Origin: Acidocella sp.
GTDB taxonomy: Bacteria > Pseudomonadota > Alphaproteobacteria > Acetobacterales > Acetobacteraceae
NCBI GenBank assembly: GCA_031291755.1
Contig: JARLIK010000019.1
Location: 186,001-250,000 of the forward strand
Reading direction: 5' to 3'
DNA: 64,000 bases
This document shows, in pieces, positions 1 through 8,498 of the stretch (positions within the stretch are counted from its first letter, which is position 1; the number at the start of each line of letters is the position of its first letter). The translations under genes and the position numbers were made by a program. The notes under the pieces were generated by a model. That model was not told the DNA's origin and searched no databases. It was given only the letters and a program-made list of their open reading frames with translations.

Positions 1-215
1 GTGTTGAGATAGCGGGCAAAAACCGGCTGGCTGACTTTGTTGGCCTCGCGGATTTGCTTAATCTGCTGCGGGCCGATTTCGGCAGGCACAGTGAGACAGG
101 AGGCATCAAAATCCCGCATCGTTGCTTTGTCGATAGCGCCAACTTTCAGCAACGCCGTTGCTGACGTGTGGATGGCCTCGAAAGCATCAGTTTTGAATTT
201 GGTCTTTTTCGCCAT
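1..215 (-). CDS. HTH antitoxin of a toxin-antitoxin pair (partial, cut by window edge)
   Basis: Reading the minus strand from the ATG at 215 gives MAKKTKFKTDAFEAIHTSAT and continues open to the window edge (71 codons visible). The later part, with IGPQQIKQIREANKVSQP, looks like the first helices of an XRE/HigA-type helix-turn-helix. It starts inside the 3' end of the toxin gene (29-nt overlap), the toxin-first order of HigBA-like modules. Inferred role: neutralises the upstream toxin and represses their shared promoter. The C-terminus lies outside the window, so the exact antitoxin family cannot be settled. Confidence 0.75.
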   Translation of the reverse strand, partial: MAKKTKFKTDAFEAIHTSATALLKVGAIDKATMRDFDASCLTVPAEIGPQQIKQIREANKVSQPVFARYLN

Positions 216-582
216 GACAAATCTCCACAAAATCTCCGTTCGTTACCAATCCTCCGATTTGCTGGTCGGTCAGCGCCTCGTAGGCTTTTGCCAGTTTCCT
301 GAACGCTTCAAGTTCATCGGCTTCGATGTTGTCGCGGTCTTTTTTGGCAAACAGATATTGGTAAACCCAAACCTTGCCGCCTTCGGCGAGAATGATGCTG
401 CGGTGCATATTCTCATTCAGCCGCTTCTTATAAACACCGCCACCGAGGTCTGCTGCCTGCCCGCGCATGACCTCGCTGATGGCCGCGCATAATTCCTCGT
501 CTTTAATGCGCGCCTTTTTGGCCCCTTTAGAAAACAGGGCCGTTTTGAAGGCCCGCGCGATTTTCTTTCGGGAGGTAGGCAT
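187..582 (-). CDS. RelE/ParE-superfamily toxin (PF06296-like)
   Basis: The 131-aa product begins MPTSRKKIARAFKTALFSKG and contains GGGVYKKRLNENMHRSIILA followed by KVWVYQYLFAKKDRDNIEAD. This is the pattern of the RelE-like toxins often found with an HTH antitoxin (a Lys/Arg-rich core, then an aromatic strand, then a K-x-x-x-N-I element). Family members are expected to be mRNA-cleaving interferases. The ORF track starts at the GTG at 597, but that codon lies inside a palindromic operator-like site, so I prefer the ATG at 582. Neither start has a clear Shine-Dalgarno. It lies just downstream of truA on the same strand and overlaps the antitoxin start. Family call is by eye. Confidence 0.72.
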   Translation of the reverse strand: MPTSRKKIARAFKTALFSKGAKKARIKDEELCAAISEVMRGQAADLGGGVYKKRLNENMHRSIILAEGGKVWVYQYLFAKKDRDNIEADELEAFRKLAKAYEALTDQQIGGLVTNGDFVEICHGEKDQIQN

Positions 583-591
583 TTGGTTATG

Positions 592-606
592 TAGCACCAG
601 GTGCTA
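592..606. promoter_or_regulatory. perfect palindrome, likely TA operator
   Basis: TAGCACC-A-GGTGCTA is a perfect 7-bp inverted repeat with a one-base centre. It sits directly before the toxin ATG at 582 and only 6 bases from the truA stop. Type II TA modules with an HTH antitoxin typically autoregulate through such palindromes. That the antitoxin binds here is an inference. Confidence 0.55.
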
Positions 607-612
607 TTAAAA

Positions 613-1371
613 TCAAGCGCGGCCGAACACATCCCGCTCATACGTCACACTCACAAAATACAGCCCCTCCGCTGGTGCCGTTGGCCCCGCCACGGCGCGG
701 TCCCGCGCTGCCAGTACCTCGGCCACACGCTGTTCAGGCCAAGTGCCTTCCCCCACCATTTTCAACGACCCCACCATGTTGCGCACCTGGTGGTGCAGAA
801 AACTCCGGGCGCGGGCCTTCACCACAATCTGCGTGCCGGTGCGCGTCACGGTCAGCTCATCGAGGGTTTTGATCGGGGATTTGGCCTGGCAGGCGGAAGC
901 TCGGAAGGAGGAGAAATCATGGTGGCCAACCAGCATGTCAGCGGCCCGCTGCATCGCCGCGGCGTCTAACGGCTGGCGCACATGCCAAACCCGGTTGGCC
1001 TCGATGGTGGGCCATACTTCGCGGTTGGAAATAATGTAGCGATAGGTGCGCTCAATGGCGGAGAACCGCGCACTCCAATTCTCAGGTGCCGGCACCGCCC
1101 GCAGCACCACCACCGGGTGCGGCTTCATATGGTAGTTCAGTGCCTCGCGGATGCGCTTTGCAGGCAAGTCCGGCAGTTCCATCTGCACCACCTGGCCTAG
1201 CGCATGCACCCCGGCATCGGTGCGGCCGGAGGCCACCGCCGCTGGCACCACGCCCTCGCACAGCATGGCGCCGGCTTCCTCCATTACCTGTTGAATGGCC
1301 AGCCCATGCTTCTGGCGCTGCCAGCCCATGAAGGGTGTGCCGTCATATTCAACTTCCAGCGCCCACAGCAA
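613..1371 (-). CDS. truA: tRNA pseudouridine(38-40) synthase TruA
   Basis: Isomerises uridines 38-40 in the tRNA anticodon arm. The sequence shows LEVEYDGTPFMGWQRQ near the N-terminus, the catalytic-Asp region SGRTDAGVHALGQVVQ, and RSFLHHQVRNMVGSLKMVG near the C-terminus, all diagnostic of TruA. The ORF extends to 1491, but the extra N-terminal 40 residues lie inside fmt and do not resemble TruA. The TTG at 1371, one base after the fmt TGA, gives 252 aa, the usual length. No strong Shine-Dalgarno is visible, so translational coupling to fmt is likely. Last gene of def-fmt-truA. Confidence 0.95.
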   Translation of the reverse strand: MLWALEVEYDGTPFMGWQRQKHGLAIQQVMEEAGAMLCEGVVPAAVASGRTDAGVHALGQVVQMELPDLPAKRIREALNYHMKPHPVVVLRAVPAPENWSARFSAIERTYRYIISNREVWPTIEANRVWHVRQPLDAAAMQRAADMLVGHHDFSSFRASACQAKSPIKTLDELTVTRTGTQIVVKARARSFLHHQVRNMVGSLKMVGEGTWPEQRVAEVLAARDRAVAGPTAPAEGLYFVSVTYERDVFGRA

Positions 1372-1372
1372 T

Positions 1373-2278
1373 TCAGGAGAACCTGGAGCCCGCAGCCACT
1401 GGAAAGCCGCGCAGGAATTCCACCGTGGACATGGCGGTTTTGCCCGCCCGTTGCAGGCGGGTGGGGCGAAGCGCGCCTTCACCACAGGCAATCGTCAAGC
1501 GGTCATCCAGAATTTCCCCCGGCTCGCCCTCGCCCTCCACCAGTTCGGCGCCGAGAAACTTGATAACGGCGGTGCCCAGCAAAGCCAGGCTGCCGGGCCA
1601 GGGGTGGTACGCCCGGATTTGCCGTTCAAGCAGCGGCGCCGGTTTGGTGAAATCGAGCCTGGCATCCTCGCGCGATAGTTTCGGCGCATAGGTGGAGGCG
1701 GCATCATCCTGCGGCATCGGGGCCGGCGGGTGGGCAAGGGCCTGCAAAATCAGCCGCCCGCCGATTTCGGCCAGCCGGTCGTGCAAATCCGCCGCAGTGT
1801 CGTGTGGGCCAATCGGGGTGGTTTCGCGCAACAGCATCGCCCCGGTATCCAGCCCGGCATCCATTTGCATGATGGTGATACCGGTCTCGGTGTCGCCCGC
1901 CAGAATCGCGGCCTGGATGGGGGCAGCGCCGCGCCAGCGCGGCAGCAGGCTGGCGTGGATGTTCAAGCAACCCAGCCGGGGTGCGCTGAGAATCACCTCC
2001 GGCAAAATCAGCCCATAGGCCGCTACCACGGCGATATCCAATTTCAGCCCAGCGAAAAACTCAGCTTCCTCAACATTGCCCCGCAACCGCTTGGGCGTGC
2101 GCACCTCCAGCCCCAGCGCCAAAGCCGCCGCGTGAACCGGGCAGGGGGTTTCGCGCTGGCCGCGCCCGGCGGGTTTGGGCGGTTGCGCATACACCGCCAC
2201 CACCTCATGGCCCGCCGTTACCAGAGCTTGCAGTGCCGGCACCGCAAAATCCGGCGAGCCCATGAACGCGAGACGCAT
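1373..2278 (-). CDS. fmt: methionyl-tRNA formyltransferase
   Basis: Transfers a formyl group from 10-formyl-THF to initiator Met-tRNA. The 301-aa protein begins MRLAFMGSPDFAVPALQALV. It carries LNIHASLLPRWRGAAPIQAA, which includes the SLLP formyl-THF site with the catalytic Asn-His-Asp region, and GLDTGAML further on. The ORF track start at 2362 lies inside def; the ATG at 2278, one base after the def stop, matches family N-termini. The C-terminal OB-like domain is present (IRAYHPWPGSLALLG onward). It is paired with def, the deformylase that removes the same formyl group. Confidence 0.97.
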   Translation of the reverse strand: MRLAFMGSPDFAVPALQALVTAGHEVVAVYAQPPKPAGRGQRETPCPVHAAALALGLEVRTPKRLRGNVEEAEFFAGLKLDIAVVAAYGLILPEVILSAPRLGCLNIHASLLPRWRGAAPIQAAILAGDTETGITIMQMDAGLDTGAMLLRETTPIGPHDTAADLHDRLAEIGGRLILQALAHPPAPMPQDDAASTYAPKLSREDARLDFTKPAPLLERQIRAYHPWPGSLALLGTAVIKFLGAELVEGEGEPGEILDDRLTIACGEGALRPTRLQRAGKTAMSTVEFLRGFPVAAGSRFS

Positions 2279-2279
2279 A

Positions 2280-2810
2280 TTATCGTGCCTTCCGTTCTTT
2301 CTGGTCCTTGGCAAGCCGCCGCAGCAGCATGTTGCGTTTGAGCGAGGAGAGATAATCCACAAACAGCACGCCGTTCAGATGGTCGATCTCATGCTGCAAG
2401 CAGGCCGCCAGCAGGCCGTCGCCCTCGATCTCGTGCTTATGGCCGTCCTCATCCTGGTAGCGCACCCGCACCCAGGCTGGGCGGGTTACGTCAGCATATT
2501 GGTCGGGCAGGGAGAGGCAGCCTTCCTCGCGGGTGGCTTTGTCCTCGCTCTTGGCGATCACCTCGGGGTTGATCAGTGCTATCGGCGTCGGCACCTTCTC
2601 AGGCGCTAAGTCGATCACCACCAGCCGCAGCAGTGCGCCCACCTGCGGGGCGGCGAGGCCAATGCCGGGGGCCTTGTACATGGTGGCGAACATCTGCGGG
2701 ATCAGGGTTTTTACCCGTCTCATATCGTCAGGCGTGACCGCCCGGCAGACTTTGCGCAGCAGCGGGTCGGGCACGATAAGGATTGGCAACAGTAATTTTT
2801 GTTCAGACAT
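2280..2810 (-). CDS. def: peptide deformylase
   Basis: Removes the N-formyl group from nascent proteins. All three metal-site motifs of PDF are present in 176 aa: GIGLAAPQVG (motif 1), EEGCLSLPDQY (motif 2, with the metal-binding Cys) and QHEIDHLNGVLF (motif 3, HExxDH with two metal-binding His and catalytic Glu). It starts MSEQKLLLPILIVPDPLLRK. It is first of the minus-strand def-fmt-truA cluster, with one base to fmt, and is divergent from hsp20 across a 133-bp region. Confidence 0.97.
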   Translation of the reverse strand: MSEQKLLLPILIVPDPLLRKVCRAVTPDDMRRVKTLIPQMFATMYKAPGIGLAAPQVGALLRLVVIDLAPEKVPTPIALINPEVIAKSEDKATREEGCLSLPDQYADVTRPAWVRVRYQDEDGHKHEIEGDGLLAACLQHEIDHLNGVLFVDYLSSLKRNMLLRRLAKDQKERKAR

Positions 2811-2849
2811 CCCTTCATATTACTGCCTGCCCGCCCGCCCGGCAACGCA

Positions 2850-2884
2850 CCCCTTGCAACTGCGCCGGATTCTGACAACATATG
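2850..2884 (+). promoter_or_regulatory. candidate heat-shock (RpoH-type) promoter for hsp20
   Basis: Upstream of hsp20 the plus strand reads CCCCTTGCA, then 17 bases after CTTGCA, then CAACATAT. This resembles the alphaproteobacterial sigma-32 pattern (CTTG-type -35 and a CNNCATNT-like -10). The match is by eye and the -10 has mismatches, so it is only a candidate. It fits a small heat-shock gene 60 bases downstream. Confidence 0.42.
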
Positions 2885-2943
2885 TCTCGTGGGTGCCGCT
2901 GTTGGGCCCATGCAACCGCTTCGCTCAAACGGGGGAGCTAAAA

Positions 2944-3414
2944 ATGAATACACGTGTCTTTACATCGCCTTTGTTTCTCGGGTTCGACCATCTTGAACAA
3001 ATGATCGAACGTGCCGCCAAAAACTCGTCGGACGGCTATCCGCCCTACAACATCGAGCAGCTCAGCCCGATCTCGCTGCGCATAACGCTGGCGGTGGCCG
3101 GTTTCACCATGGATGATCTGCAAATCACCCTGGAGGACAACCAGCTCGTCATCCGTGGCCGCCAGACTGATGACGGCAATGGCCGGGTGTTTCTGCACCG
3201 GGGCATCGCAGCCCGGCAGTTCCAGCGCGCGTTCGTGATCGCTGAGGGGATTGAAGTGAAGGGCGCCTGGCTCGACAATGGATTATTACATGTCGATTTA
3301 GTGCGGCCTGTGCCACAACCCGTAGTGAAGACGATCCCGATCTCGAAAGGCCAGGCCAAAGCGCCAGTTGGTGCCAACCGTATGGTCGATGGCGGGACTT
3401 CAACCGACTACTAA
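2944..3414 (+). CDS. small heat-shock protein, Hsp20/alpha-crystallin family
   Basis: A 156-aa ATP-independent holdase that keeps unfolding proteins soluble. The ATG at 2944 follows GGGGGAGCTAAAA, a good Shine-Dalgarno; the longer ORF from 2533 runs back into def. The alpha-crystallin domain is seen from PPYNIEQLSPISLRITLAVA through DLQITLEDNQLVIRG and VFLHRGIAARQFQRAFVIAE to the C-terminal strand GAWLDNGLLHVDLVRPVP. The N-terminus (FTSPLFLGFDHLEQMIERAA) is IbpA-like. It is followed 73 bases later by a DUF1150 gene, a pairing I recall as frequent in alphaproteobacteria. Confidence 0.95.
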   Translation: MNTRVFTSPLFLGFDHLEQMIERAAKNSSDGYPPYNIEQLSPISLRITLAVAGFTMDDLQITLEDNQLVIRGRQTDDGNGRVFLHRGIAARQFQRAFVIAEGIEVKGAWLDNGLLHVDLVRPVPQPVVKTIPISKGQAKAPVGANRMVDGGTSTDY

Positions 3415-3487
3415 CGCCTCCGGCGCGACCCGAATTTCGACACAAAGAAATTTAACAAACATCTTGGCGCGGAAAGGATTTTTTATC

Positions 3488-3742
3488 GTGAACATAAAAA
3501 CCCATGACGGTACCGCCAACATCATTCCCGGTACCGTGTTTGATATCCACCACATCTCAGTTGCCGAGTTGGCAACGCTGGGCATGGAGGAGATTGCCTT
3601 CGTGAAACCTGTGATGACCGAAAAAGGCCCCGCCTTTGCCATTCATGCGGCAGACGGCACGCCGATGGCCATCGCCTCGGATGCCATGCTGGCGCAGGCG
3701 GCGATCATCCAGCACGACATGATGCCGTCTCTGGTGCACTAG
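3488..3742 (+). CDS. DUF1150 family protein
   Basis: Small protein of unknown function. The core ISVAELATLGMEEIAFVKPV followed by GPAFAIHAADGTPMAIASDA and a final IQHDMMPSLVH matches the DUF1150 pattern seen next to Hsp20 genes in alphaproteobacteria. I choose the GTG at 3488 (84 aa), with GGAAAGGA about 10 bases upstream. The track start at 3368 overlaps hsp20 and adds unrelated residues. Proximity to hsp20 suggests heat-shock co-expression; no catalytic motif is visible. Confidence 0.85.
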   Translation: MNIKTHDGTANIIPGTVFDIHHISVAELATLGMEEIAFVKPVMTEKGPAFAIHAADGTPMAIASDAMLAQAAIIQHDMMPSLVH

Positions 3743-3785
3743 CCTTATTTCGCGCTAGCCTGGGGAAAAATCCCAGGAGCGCGAG

Positions 3786-4409
3786 ATGAGCCAGAACATC
3801 ACTTTCTATACCAATCCCCAGTCCCGCGGACGGATGGTCCGCTGGATGCTGGAGGAAGTGGGCCAACCCTATGAGACCAAGGTGCTGGACTACCGTACCA
3901 GCATGAAGGCGCCGGAGTATTTGGCCATCAACCCGATGGGCAAGGTGCCGGCGATTCGCCATGGCGATGTGGTGGTGACTGAGGTTGCCGCGATCTGCGC
4001 GTATCTGGCCGACGCCTTCCCTGAAGCGGGGCTGGCCCCGGCCTCCGGCAGCGCGGCGCGCGGCCCGTATTACCGCTGGCTGTTTTTTGGCGCGGGGCCG
4101 ATTGAGGCGGCGATCACCAACAAGGCGTGCGGGTTTGAATTGCCGGAAGGCAAGGAACGCATGGCCGGGTACGGCAGTTTCGAGGCGGTGATGGAGACGC
4201 TGGCGAAGGCGGTCTCAGCCACTGAGTATTTGGCTGGCGATAAATTCTCCGCGGCTGATCTCTACATCGCCTCGCAAATCGGCTTCGGCTTGCGCTTCGG
4301 CAGCATCACCCCCCGTCCAGAATTCGCTGCCTATTGGGACCGGATAAAAATCCGCCCGGCGGCAGTGCGGGCGGCGGGGATGGATGATGCGTTGGTGAAA
4401 CAAGGGTAG
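3786..4409 (+). CDS. glutathione S-transferase family protein
   Basis: 207-aa GST-like protein. The N-terminal thioredoxin-fold domain is clear: ITFYTNPQSRGRMVRWMLEE carries a Ser-Arg in the usual catalytic position, and NPMGKVPAIRHGDVVVTEVA is the cis-Pro glutathione-binding loop followed by the conserved Glu-Val-Ala in place of the more usual Glu-Ser. An alpha-helical C-terminal domain follows (FSAADLYIASQIGFGLRFGS contains the N-capping box-like ADLY). Probably cytosolic; the substrate is unknown. A good RBS (CAGGAGCGCGAG) precedes the ATG. The class cannot be fixed by eye. Confidence 0.9.
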   Translation: MSQNITFYTNPQSRGRMVRWMLEEVGQPYETKVLDYRTSMKAPEYLAINPMGKVPAIRHGDVVVTEVAAICAYLADAFPEAGLAPASGSAARGPYYRWLFFGAGPIEAAITNKACGFELPEGKERMAGYGSFEAVMETLAKAVSATEYLAGDKFSAADLYIASQIGFGLRFGSITPRPEFAAYWDRIKIRPAAVRAAGMDDALVKQG

Positions 4410-4417
4410 AAGCACAA

Positions 4418-4879
4418 ATGAAGGCGATTACCATCTCGGCGCTTGTGCTATTGCTAGCCTTTGGTGCTGTGCCGATTGCGCAAGCCGGGAGCGCGCCCGC
4501 AACGATATTCTCCTGCGCGATCGGCCATAAAACGGTTTCCGTAACGAGCGTTGGCGGCCAACTCACCTATCATTATGGGACCGCGAGCAAGGATGAATTG
4601 ACGATCACCGGTATCCCAAGCTCGGGAAATATTTATGAGATGAGCCAGCGCTTCGCCGGCATGGAATACCAGTTACGCTTCAAAAATGGCGCATATAGCT
4701 ACATCGTCTATGACAGTGAGGGTAATAGTAACTCAGGCGCCTCTGCCACGTCCGGTCTTGTCGTTATGGAGGGCACCAAGACGATCGCGGATCGCTCATG
4801 CGCGAAATTTTCAGAGTTCTCGGTTTCGATCGACGAATTGGGAATTCCAGAAGATGCGGACGCGTATTCCGCGATGTGA
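4418..4879 (+). CDS. secreted hypothetical protein with signal peptide
   Basis: 153 aa. The first 23 residues, MKAITISALVLLLAFGAVPIAQA, form a textbook Sec signal peptide with an AQA cleavage site. The mature part has two cysteines (IFSCAIGHK near its start and DRSCAKFSE near its end) that could form a disulfide. It is rich in Ser, Thr and Gly with alternating strand-like segments, which suggests a small periplasmic beta-rich domain. No family is recognised. It starts 8 bases after the GST stop and may be co-transcribed with it; the downstream gene is convergent. Confidence 0.8.
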   Translation: MKAITISALVLLLAFGAVPIAQAGSAPATIFSCAIGHKTVSVTSVGGQLTYHYGTASKDELTITGIPSSGNIYEMSQRFAGMEYQLRFKNGAYSYIVYDSEGNSNSGASATSGLVVMEGTKTIADRSCAKFSEFSVSIDELGIPEDADAYSAM

Positions 4880-4900
4880 TCTCAGTAAGACTGGCTCTTC

Positions 4901-5341
4901 CTAGTTTATTGGAATGCCCGCCAGGAAGGTTTTGACATCGGCATCGTCAGCCGCCAATGCGGTGGCCTGTTCCAGCAGCGCCTTTGCCTCATCGGCAGCG
5001 CCGCATTTGAATAGGCTGAAGCCGTAGAAGGCTAGGGTCTCGGCGTGCAGGCCCGCACTGACGGCATCCAGCCCGCCGGACAGCAACGTTTTATAATCAG
5101 CCACCGCACCGGCGAAATCACCGGTTTCCATTTTGGCGCGGGCTTGCAGGCGCAGCACGTTCGCGCTGGAATTTGGTGGCAGGTCATGGCGCTGCAGCAA
5201 CGCTTGCGCCGCAGTAAGCAAAGCCTCGAAATCCTGTTGCTCCAGCGCCGCCATCAGTCTGGCGAACGCCAGAGGCAGATCATCCGCCGGGGCTGCTGGC
5301 TGCCCGGTCAATTTTGCTTTGAGTGTTTTGAAGAACGCCAT
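4901..5341 (-). CDS. hypothetical TPR-like protein
   Basis: 146 aa, no signal peptide and no membrane segment. After a basic N-terminus (MAFFKTLKAKLTGQPAAPAD) it consists of Ala/Leu-rich helix pairs such as ALEQQDFEALLTAAQALLQR, RLQARAKMETGDFAGAVADY and FYGFSLFKCGAADEAKALLE. The repeating A-x-x-x-G-D-x-x-x-A pattern is that of degenerate tetratricopeptide repeats, so a protein-binding role is likely. It lies 66 bases upstream of rnd on the same strand and convergent with the secreted orphan. Function unknown. Confidence 0.75.
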   Translation of the reverse strand: MAFFKTLKAKLTGQPAAPADDLPLAFARLMAALEQQDFEALLTAAQALLQRHDLPPNSSANVLRLQARAKMETGDFAGAVADYKTLLSGGLDAVSAGLHAETLAFYGFSLFKCGAADEAKALLEQATALAADDADVKTFLAGIPIN

Positions 5342-5407
5342 GATTTCATTTCCTTTACGGGATGAATGTGCCGGAATCCGTACTGTTCTTCAAAGGAAAT
5401 ATTTTAC

Positions 5408-6586
5408 CTAGCCAACCTCAACTATCTTCACCCGCTTGCCCTGGGCTGACAGCGCAATCTCACCCTTGATCAATCGTACCGCATCGGCACCGAACATCTC
5501 GCCGCGCCAGCCTTCGTTGGCGGCGTTCGGGGCGGTCTCGTCCAGCGCCAGCGCCTCGATCTCTTCGGAGCTGGCCAGCAACCGTGCTGCCACGTTGTTT
5601 TGCTCGGCCCGGGCATTCAGCAGCACTTTCAGCAAAGCCACCAGCGCCGGAGAGGCGCGTTGGGCCTCGCGGGTGCGTTCGATGCGCGGCAGGTCATCCT
5701 CCGGGATCGCCTTTGCCGTCGCAATAACCTCCAGCAGCGAGGTGCCGGATTTACCCTGCGCGAACCCCGCCGAAATGCCCCGCGCCCGGGTCAACGCCTC
5801 GGCATCGGCCGGTGCCAGTGCCGCGATTTCGGGGATCTGCTCGTCCTTCACCAGCCGTTGCCGGGGAATATTGATCCGCTGCGCCTCGCGCTCGCGCCAG
5901 GCGGCAATGGCCTGCACCAGAGCCAGTTGGCGGCGGTTGCCGGTGCGCAGTTTTAAGCGCTCCCAGGCGCGTTCAGGGTCCACCCGGTAGGTGTTGGGGT
6001 CAGCCAAAGCGGCCATTTCCTGGCCCACCCAATCCATCCGCCCATCCACCCGCAACCGGGCGATCAGACGCTCATACACCAGCCGCAAATGCGTTACATC
6101 CGCCGCCGCGTAGGTCACCTGCGCGTTGGTCAAGGGCCGGGCCGACCAGTCCGAGAAGCGGTGAGCTTTATCGATATGCCCGCCGGTGAGCGCCTGTACC
6201 AGCGCGTCATACCCTACCTGGTCGCCAAAGCCTGCCACCATGGCGGCGACTTGCGTGTCAAACAAATTGGCCGGCACCGCGCCGAACATCAGGAGAAATA
6301 TTTCAACATCCTGGCGGCAGGCGTGGAACACTTTCACCACATCCGGCTTGGCCAGCAGGGCGCCCAAGGGTGCCAAATCCAGCCCCTTGGCCTGGGCGTC
6401 CACCACCGCCACCTCATTAGCGCCGGCCAGTTGCACCAGGCAAAGCTCGGGGTAATAGGTTTTTTCCCGCATGAATTCGGTATCAACGGTGACAAATTCC
6501 TCCGCCGCGAGGCGCTCACAGAGGGCGGCGAGGGCGGCGGAGTCGGTGATAAAAGCGGCGGGCGGGAATGTCGGGGCAGTGTTCAT
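5408..6586 (-). CDS. rnd: ribonuclease D
   Basis: 3'-5' exoribonuclease that trims tRNA and other structured RNA 3' ends. The DEDDy exonuclease motifs are all visible: [20 protein letters not shown] (Exo I), [15 protein letters not shown] (Exo II) and [14 protein letters not shown] (Exo III with Tyr). An HRDC domain follows around the [20 protein letters not shown] segment. The ORF begins at 6760, but its first 58 residues are low-complexity Gly/Val sequence; [20 protein letters not shown] at 6586 gives 392 aa, matching the family. Divergent from aspS with 60 bases between the two starts. Confidence 0.95.
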   Translation of the reverse strand: MNTAPTFPPAAFITDSAALAALCERLAAEEFVTVDTEFMREKTYYPELCLVQLAGANEVAVVDAQAKGLDLAPLGALLAKPDVVKVFHACRQDVEIFLLMFGAVPANLFDTQVAAMVAGFGDQVGYDALVQALTGGHIDKAHRFSDWSARPLTNAQVTYAAADVTHLRLVYERLIARLRVDGRMDWVGQEMAALADPNTYRVDPERAWERLKLRTGNRRQLALVQAIAAWREREAQRINIPRQRLVKDEQIPEIAALAPADAEALTRARGISAGFAQGKSGTSLLEVIATAKAIPEDDLPRIERTREAQRASPALVALLKVLLNARAEQNNVAARLLASSEEIEALALDETAPNAANEGWRGEMFGADAVRLIKGEIALSAQGKRVKIVEVG

Positions 6587-6646
6587 ACCTCCCCTTACAC
6601 AAACACCGGCTTGACAGGGAGGGGGGCGTCGGTTCTTTCCGCACCC

Positions 6647-8449
6647 ATGAACATAATCGCCCCCCACGCCTACCGCACCCACAACTGCGCCGCCCTGCGC
6701 GCCGCCGACATTGGCCACACCGCCCGCCTCTCCGGCTGGGTGCATGCCAAGCGCGACCATGGCGGGCTATTGTTCCTGGATTTACGGGACCATTTTGGCC
6801 TCACCCAATGCGTGTTTGCCGCCGGCACGCCTGCCTTCGCCCAGGCCGAGGCGCTGAGGGTAGAGAGCGTGATTACCGTCACCGGTGAGGTGGTGGAACG
6901 CGCACCCGGCACCTCCAACGCCAAGCTGCCGACCGGTGAGATCGAGTTGAAGGTGGAGAACCTGATCGTGCAATCCACCGCCGATGTGCTGCCGATTCAG
7001 GTGGCGGGCACTGAGCATTACCCGGATGAGTTGCGCCTGAAATACCGCTTCCTCGATCTGCGCCGCGAATCGGTGCATAAAAACATCATGCTGCGCGCCG
7101 GGGTCATCGCCTCGTTCCGCAACCGCATGGTGGCCTCTGGCTTCACTGAATTCCAAACCCCCATCCTCACGGCCTCCTCACCGGAAGGCGCGCGGGACTT
7201 TCTGGTGCCGGCCCGCAACCATCCGGGCAAGTTCTACGCGCTGCCGCAGGCGCCGCAGCAATTCAAGCAATTGCTGATGGTCGCCGGGTTCGACCGATAC
7301 TTCCAAATCGCGCCGTGCTTTCGCGATGAAGCCTCGCGGGCTGACCGCTCGCCTGGCGAATTCTACCAGCTCGATTTTGAGATGAGCTTCGTGACGCAGG
7401 AAGACGTGTTCAACACCATCGAACCAGTGATTGCCGGCGTGTTCGAGGAATTTGCCGACGGCCGCACGGTCACCAAGCCGCCGTTTGTGCGTATCGCTTA
7501 CGATGAATCACTGCTGAAATACGGCTCGGATAAACCGGATTTGCGTAATCCGCTGATCATTCAGGATGTCACCGAAGCCTTCAAAGGCTCCGGCTTTGGG
7601 CTGTTTGCCAAAATCATCGACGCTGGCGGCATCGTCCGCGCCATTCCAGCCCCCGGTGCCGGTGCCAACCCGCGCAGCTTTTTTGATAAGCTCAACGAAT
7701 GGGCGCGCGCCGAAGGGGCAGGGGGCTTGGGCTACATCACCTTCAATGAGGCTGGTGCTCAAGGCCCGATTGCGAAAAACCTCGATGCTGAGCGGGCGGA
7801 AGCCATCCGCACGGCCTGTGGCCTGGGCGCTGGCGATGCCGTGTTCTTCGCCGCCGGTAAGCCGCTGGATGCCGCCAAGTTTGCCGGTGCTGTGCGCACC
7901 AAGCTCGGCAACGATCTTGGCTTGATCAAAGCCGGGGAGTTCAAATTCTGCTGGATCGTCGATTTCCCGATGTATGAGCTGGATGAGGACACCAAGCAGA
8001 TCGTGTTCAGCCACAACCCGTTCTCGATGCCGCAAGGCGGGCTGGAGGCGTTGAACGGCCAGGACCCGCTGACCATCAAAGCCTTCCAGTATGATATTAT
8101 CTGCAACGGCGTTGAACTCTCCTCCGGCGCCATTCGTAACCACCGCCCGGATATTATGCTCCGCGCGTTTGAGATTGCCGGTTACGGCCCCGAGGAGGTG
8201 GAAGCCCGCTTCGGCGGTATGCTGAACGCCTTCCGCTTCGGCGCCCCCCCGCATGGCGGCTCCGCCCCTGGCATCGACCGTATCGTGATGCTGCTGGCCG
8301 ACGAGCCCAACATCCGCGAGGTGATCGCCTTCCCGCTCAACCAGCAGGGCGAGGATTTAATGATGGGCGCCCCAGCGCCGGTGGATGCGAAGCGGTTAAA
8401 GGAACTGTCGCTGGCACTGGCACTACCGCCAAAGGCTGTGAAAGCGTAG
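6647..8449 (+). CDS. aspS: aspartyl-tRNA synthetase
   Basis: Class II synthetase charging tRNA-Asp; 600 aa, the bacterial-type length. An N-terminal OB fold ([20 protein letters not shown]) binds the anticodon. The catalytic domain has [15 protein letters not shown], the motif 2 region [20 protein letters not shown], the GAD insertion and motif 3 [16 protein letters not shown]. The ORF opens at 6089 over rnd, but family similarity begins at [20 protein letters not shown] (6647). Many alphaproteobacteria use a non-discriminating AspRS with GatCAB; nothing here decides that. Confidence 0.97.
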   Translation: MNIIAPHAYRTHNCAALRAADIGHTARLSGWVHAKRDHGGLLFLDLRDHFGLTQCVFAAGTPAFAQAEALRVESVITVTGEVVERAPGTSNAKLPTGEIELKVENLIVQSTADVLPIQVAGTEHYPDELRLKYRFLDLRRESVHKNIMLRAGVIASFRNRMVASGFTEFQTPILTASSPEGARDFLVPARNHPGKFYALPQAPQQFKQLLMVAGFDRYFQIAPCFRDEASRADRSPGEFYQLDFEMSFVTQEDVFNTIEPVIAGVFEEFADGRTVTKPPFVRIAYDESLLKYGSDKPDLRNPLIIQDVTEAFKGSGFGLFAKIIDAGGIVRAIPAPGAGANPRSFFDKLNEWARAEGAGGLGYITFNEAGAQGPIAKNLDAERAEAIRTACGLGAGDAVFFAAGKPLDAAKFAGAVRTKLGNDLGLIKAGEFKFCWIVDFPMYELDEDTKQIVFSHNPFSMPQGGLEALNGQDPLTIKAFQYDIICNGVELSSGAIRNHRPDIMLRAFEIAGYGPEEVEARFGGMLNAFRFGAPPHGGSAPGIDRIVMLLADEPNIREVIAFPLNQQGEDLMMGAPAPVDAKRLKELSLALALPPKAVKA

Positions 8450-8498
8450 GGTATTAAATACTTGAATGGCGACAATTAAGATGAGGTGAAACGCTGCG

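Noticed and set aside
37-492. Plus-strand 151-aa ORF at the left edge
   Set aside because: It is antisense to the toxin and antitoxin, whose products match known family patterns.
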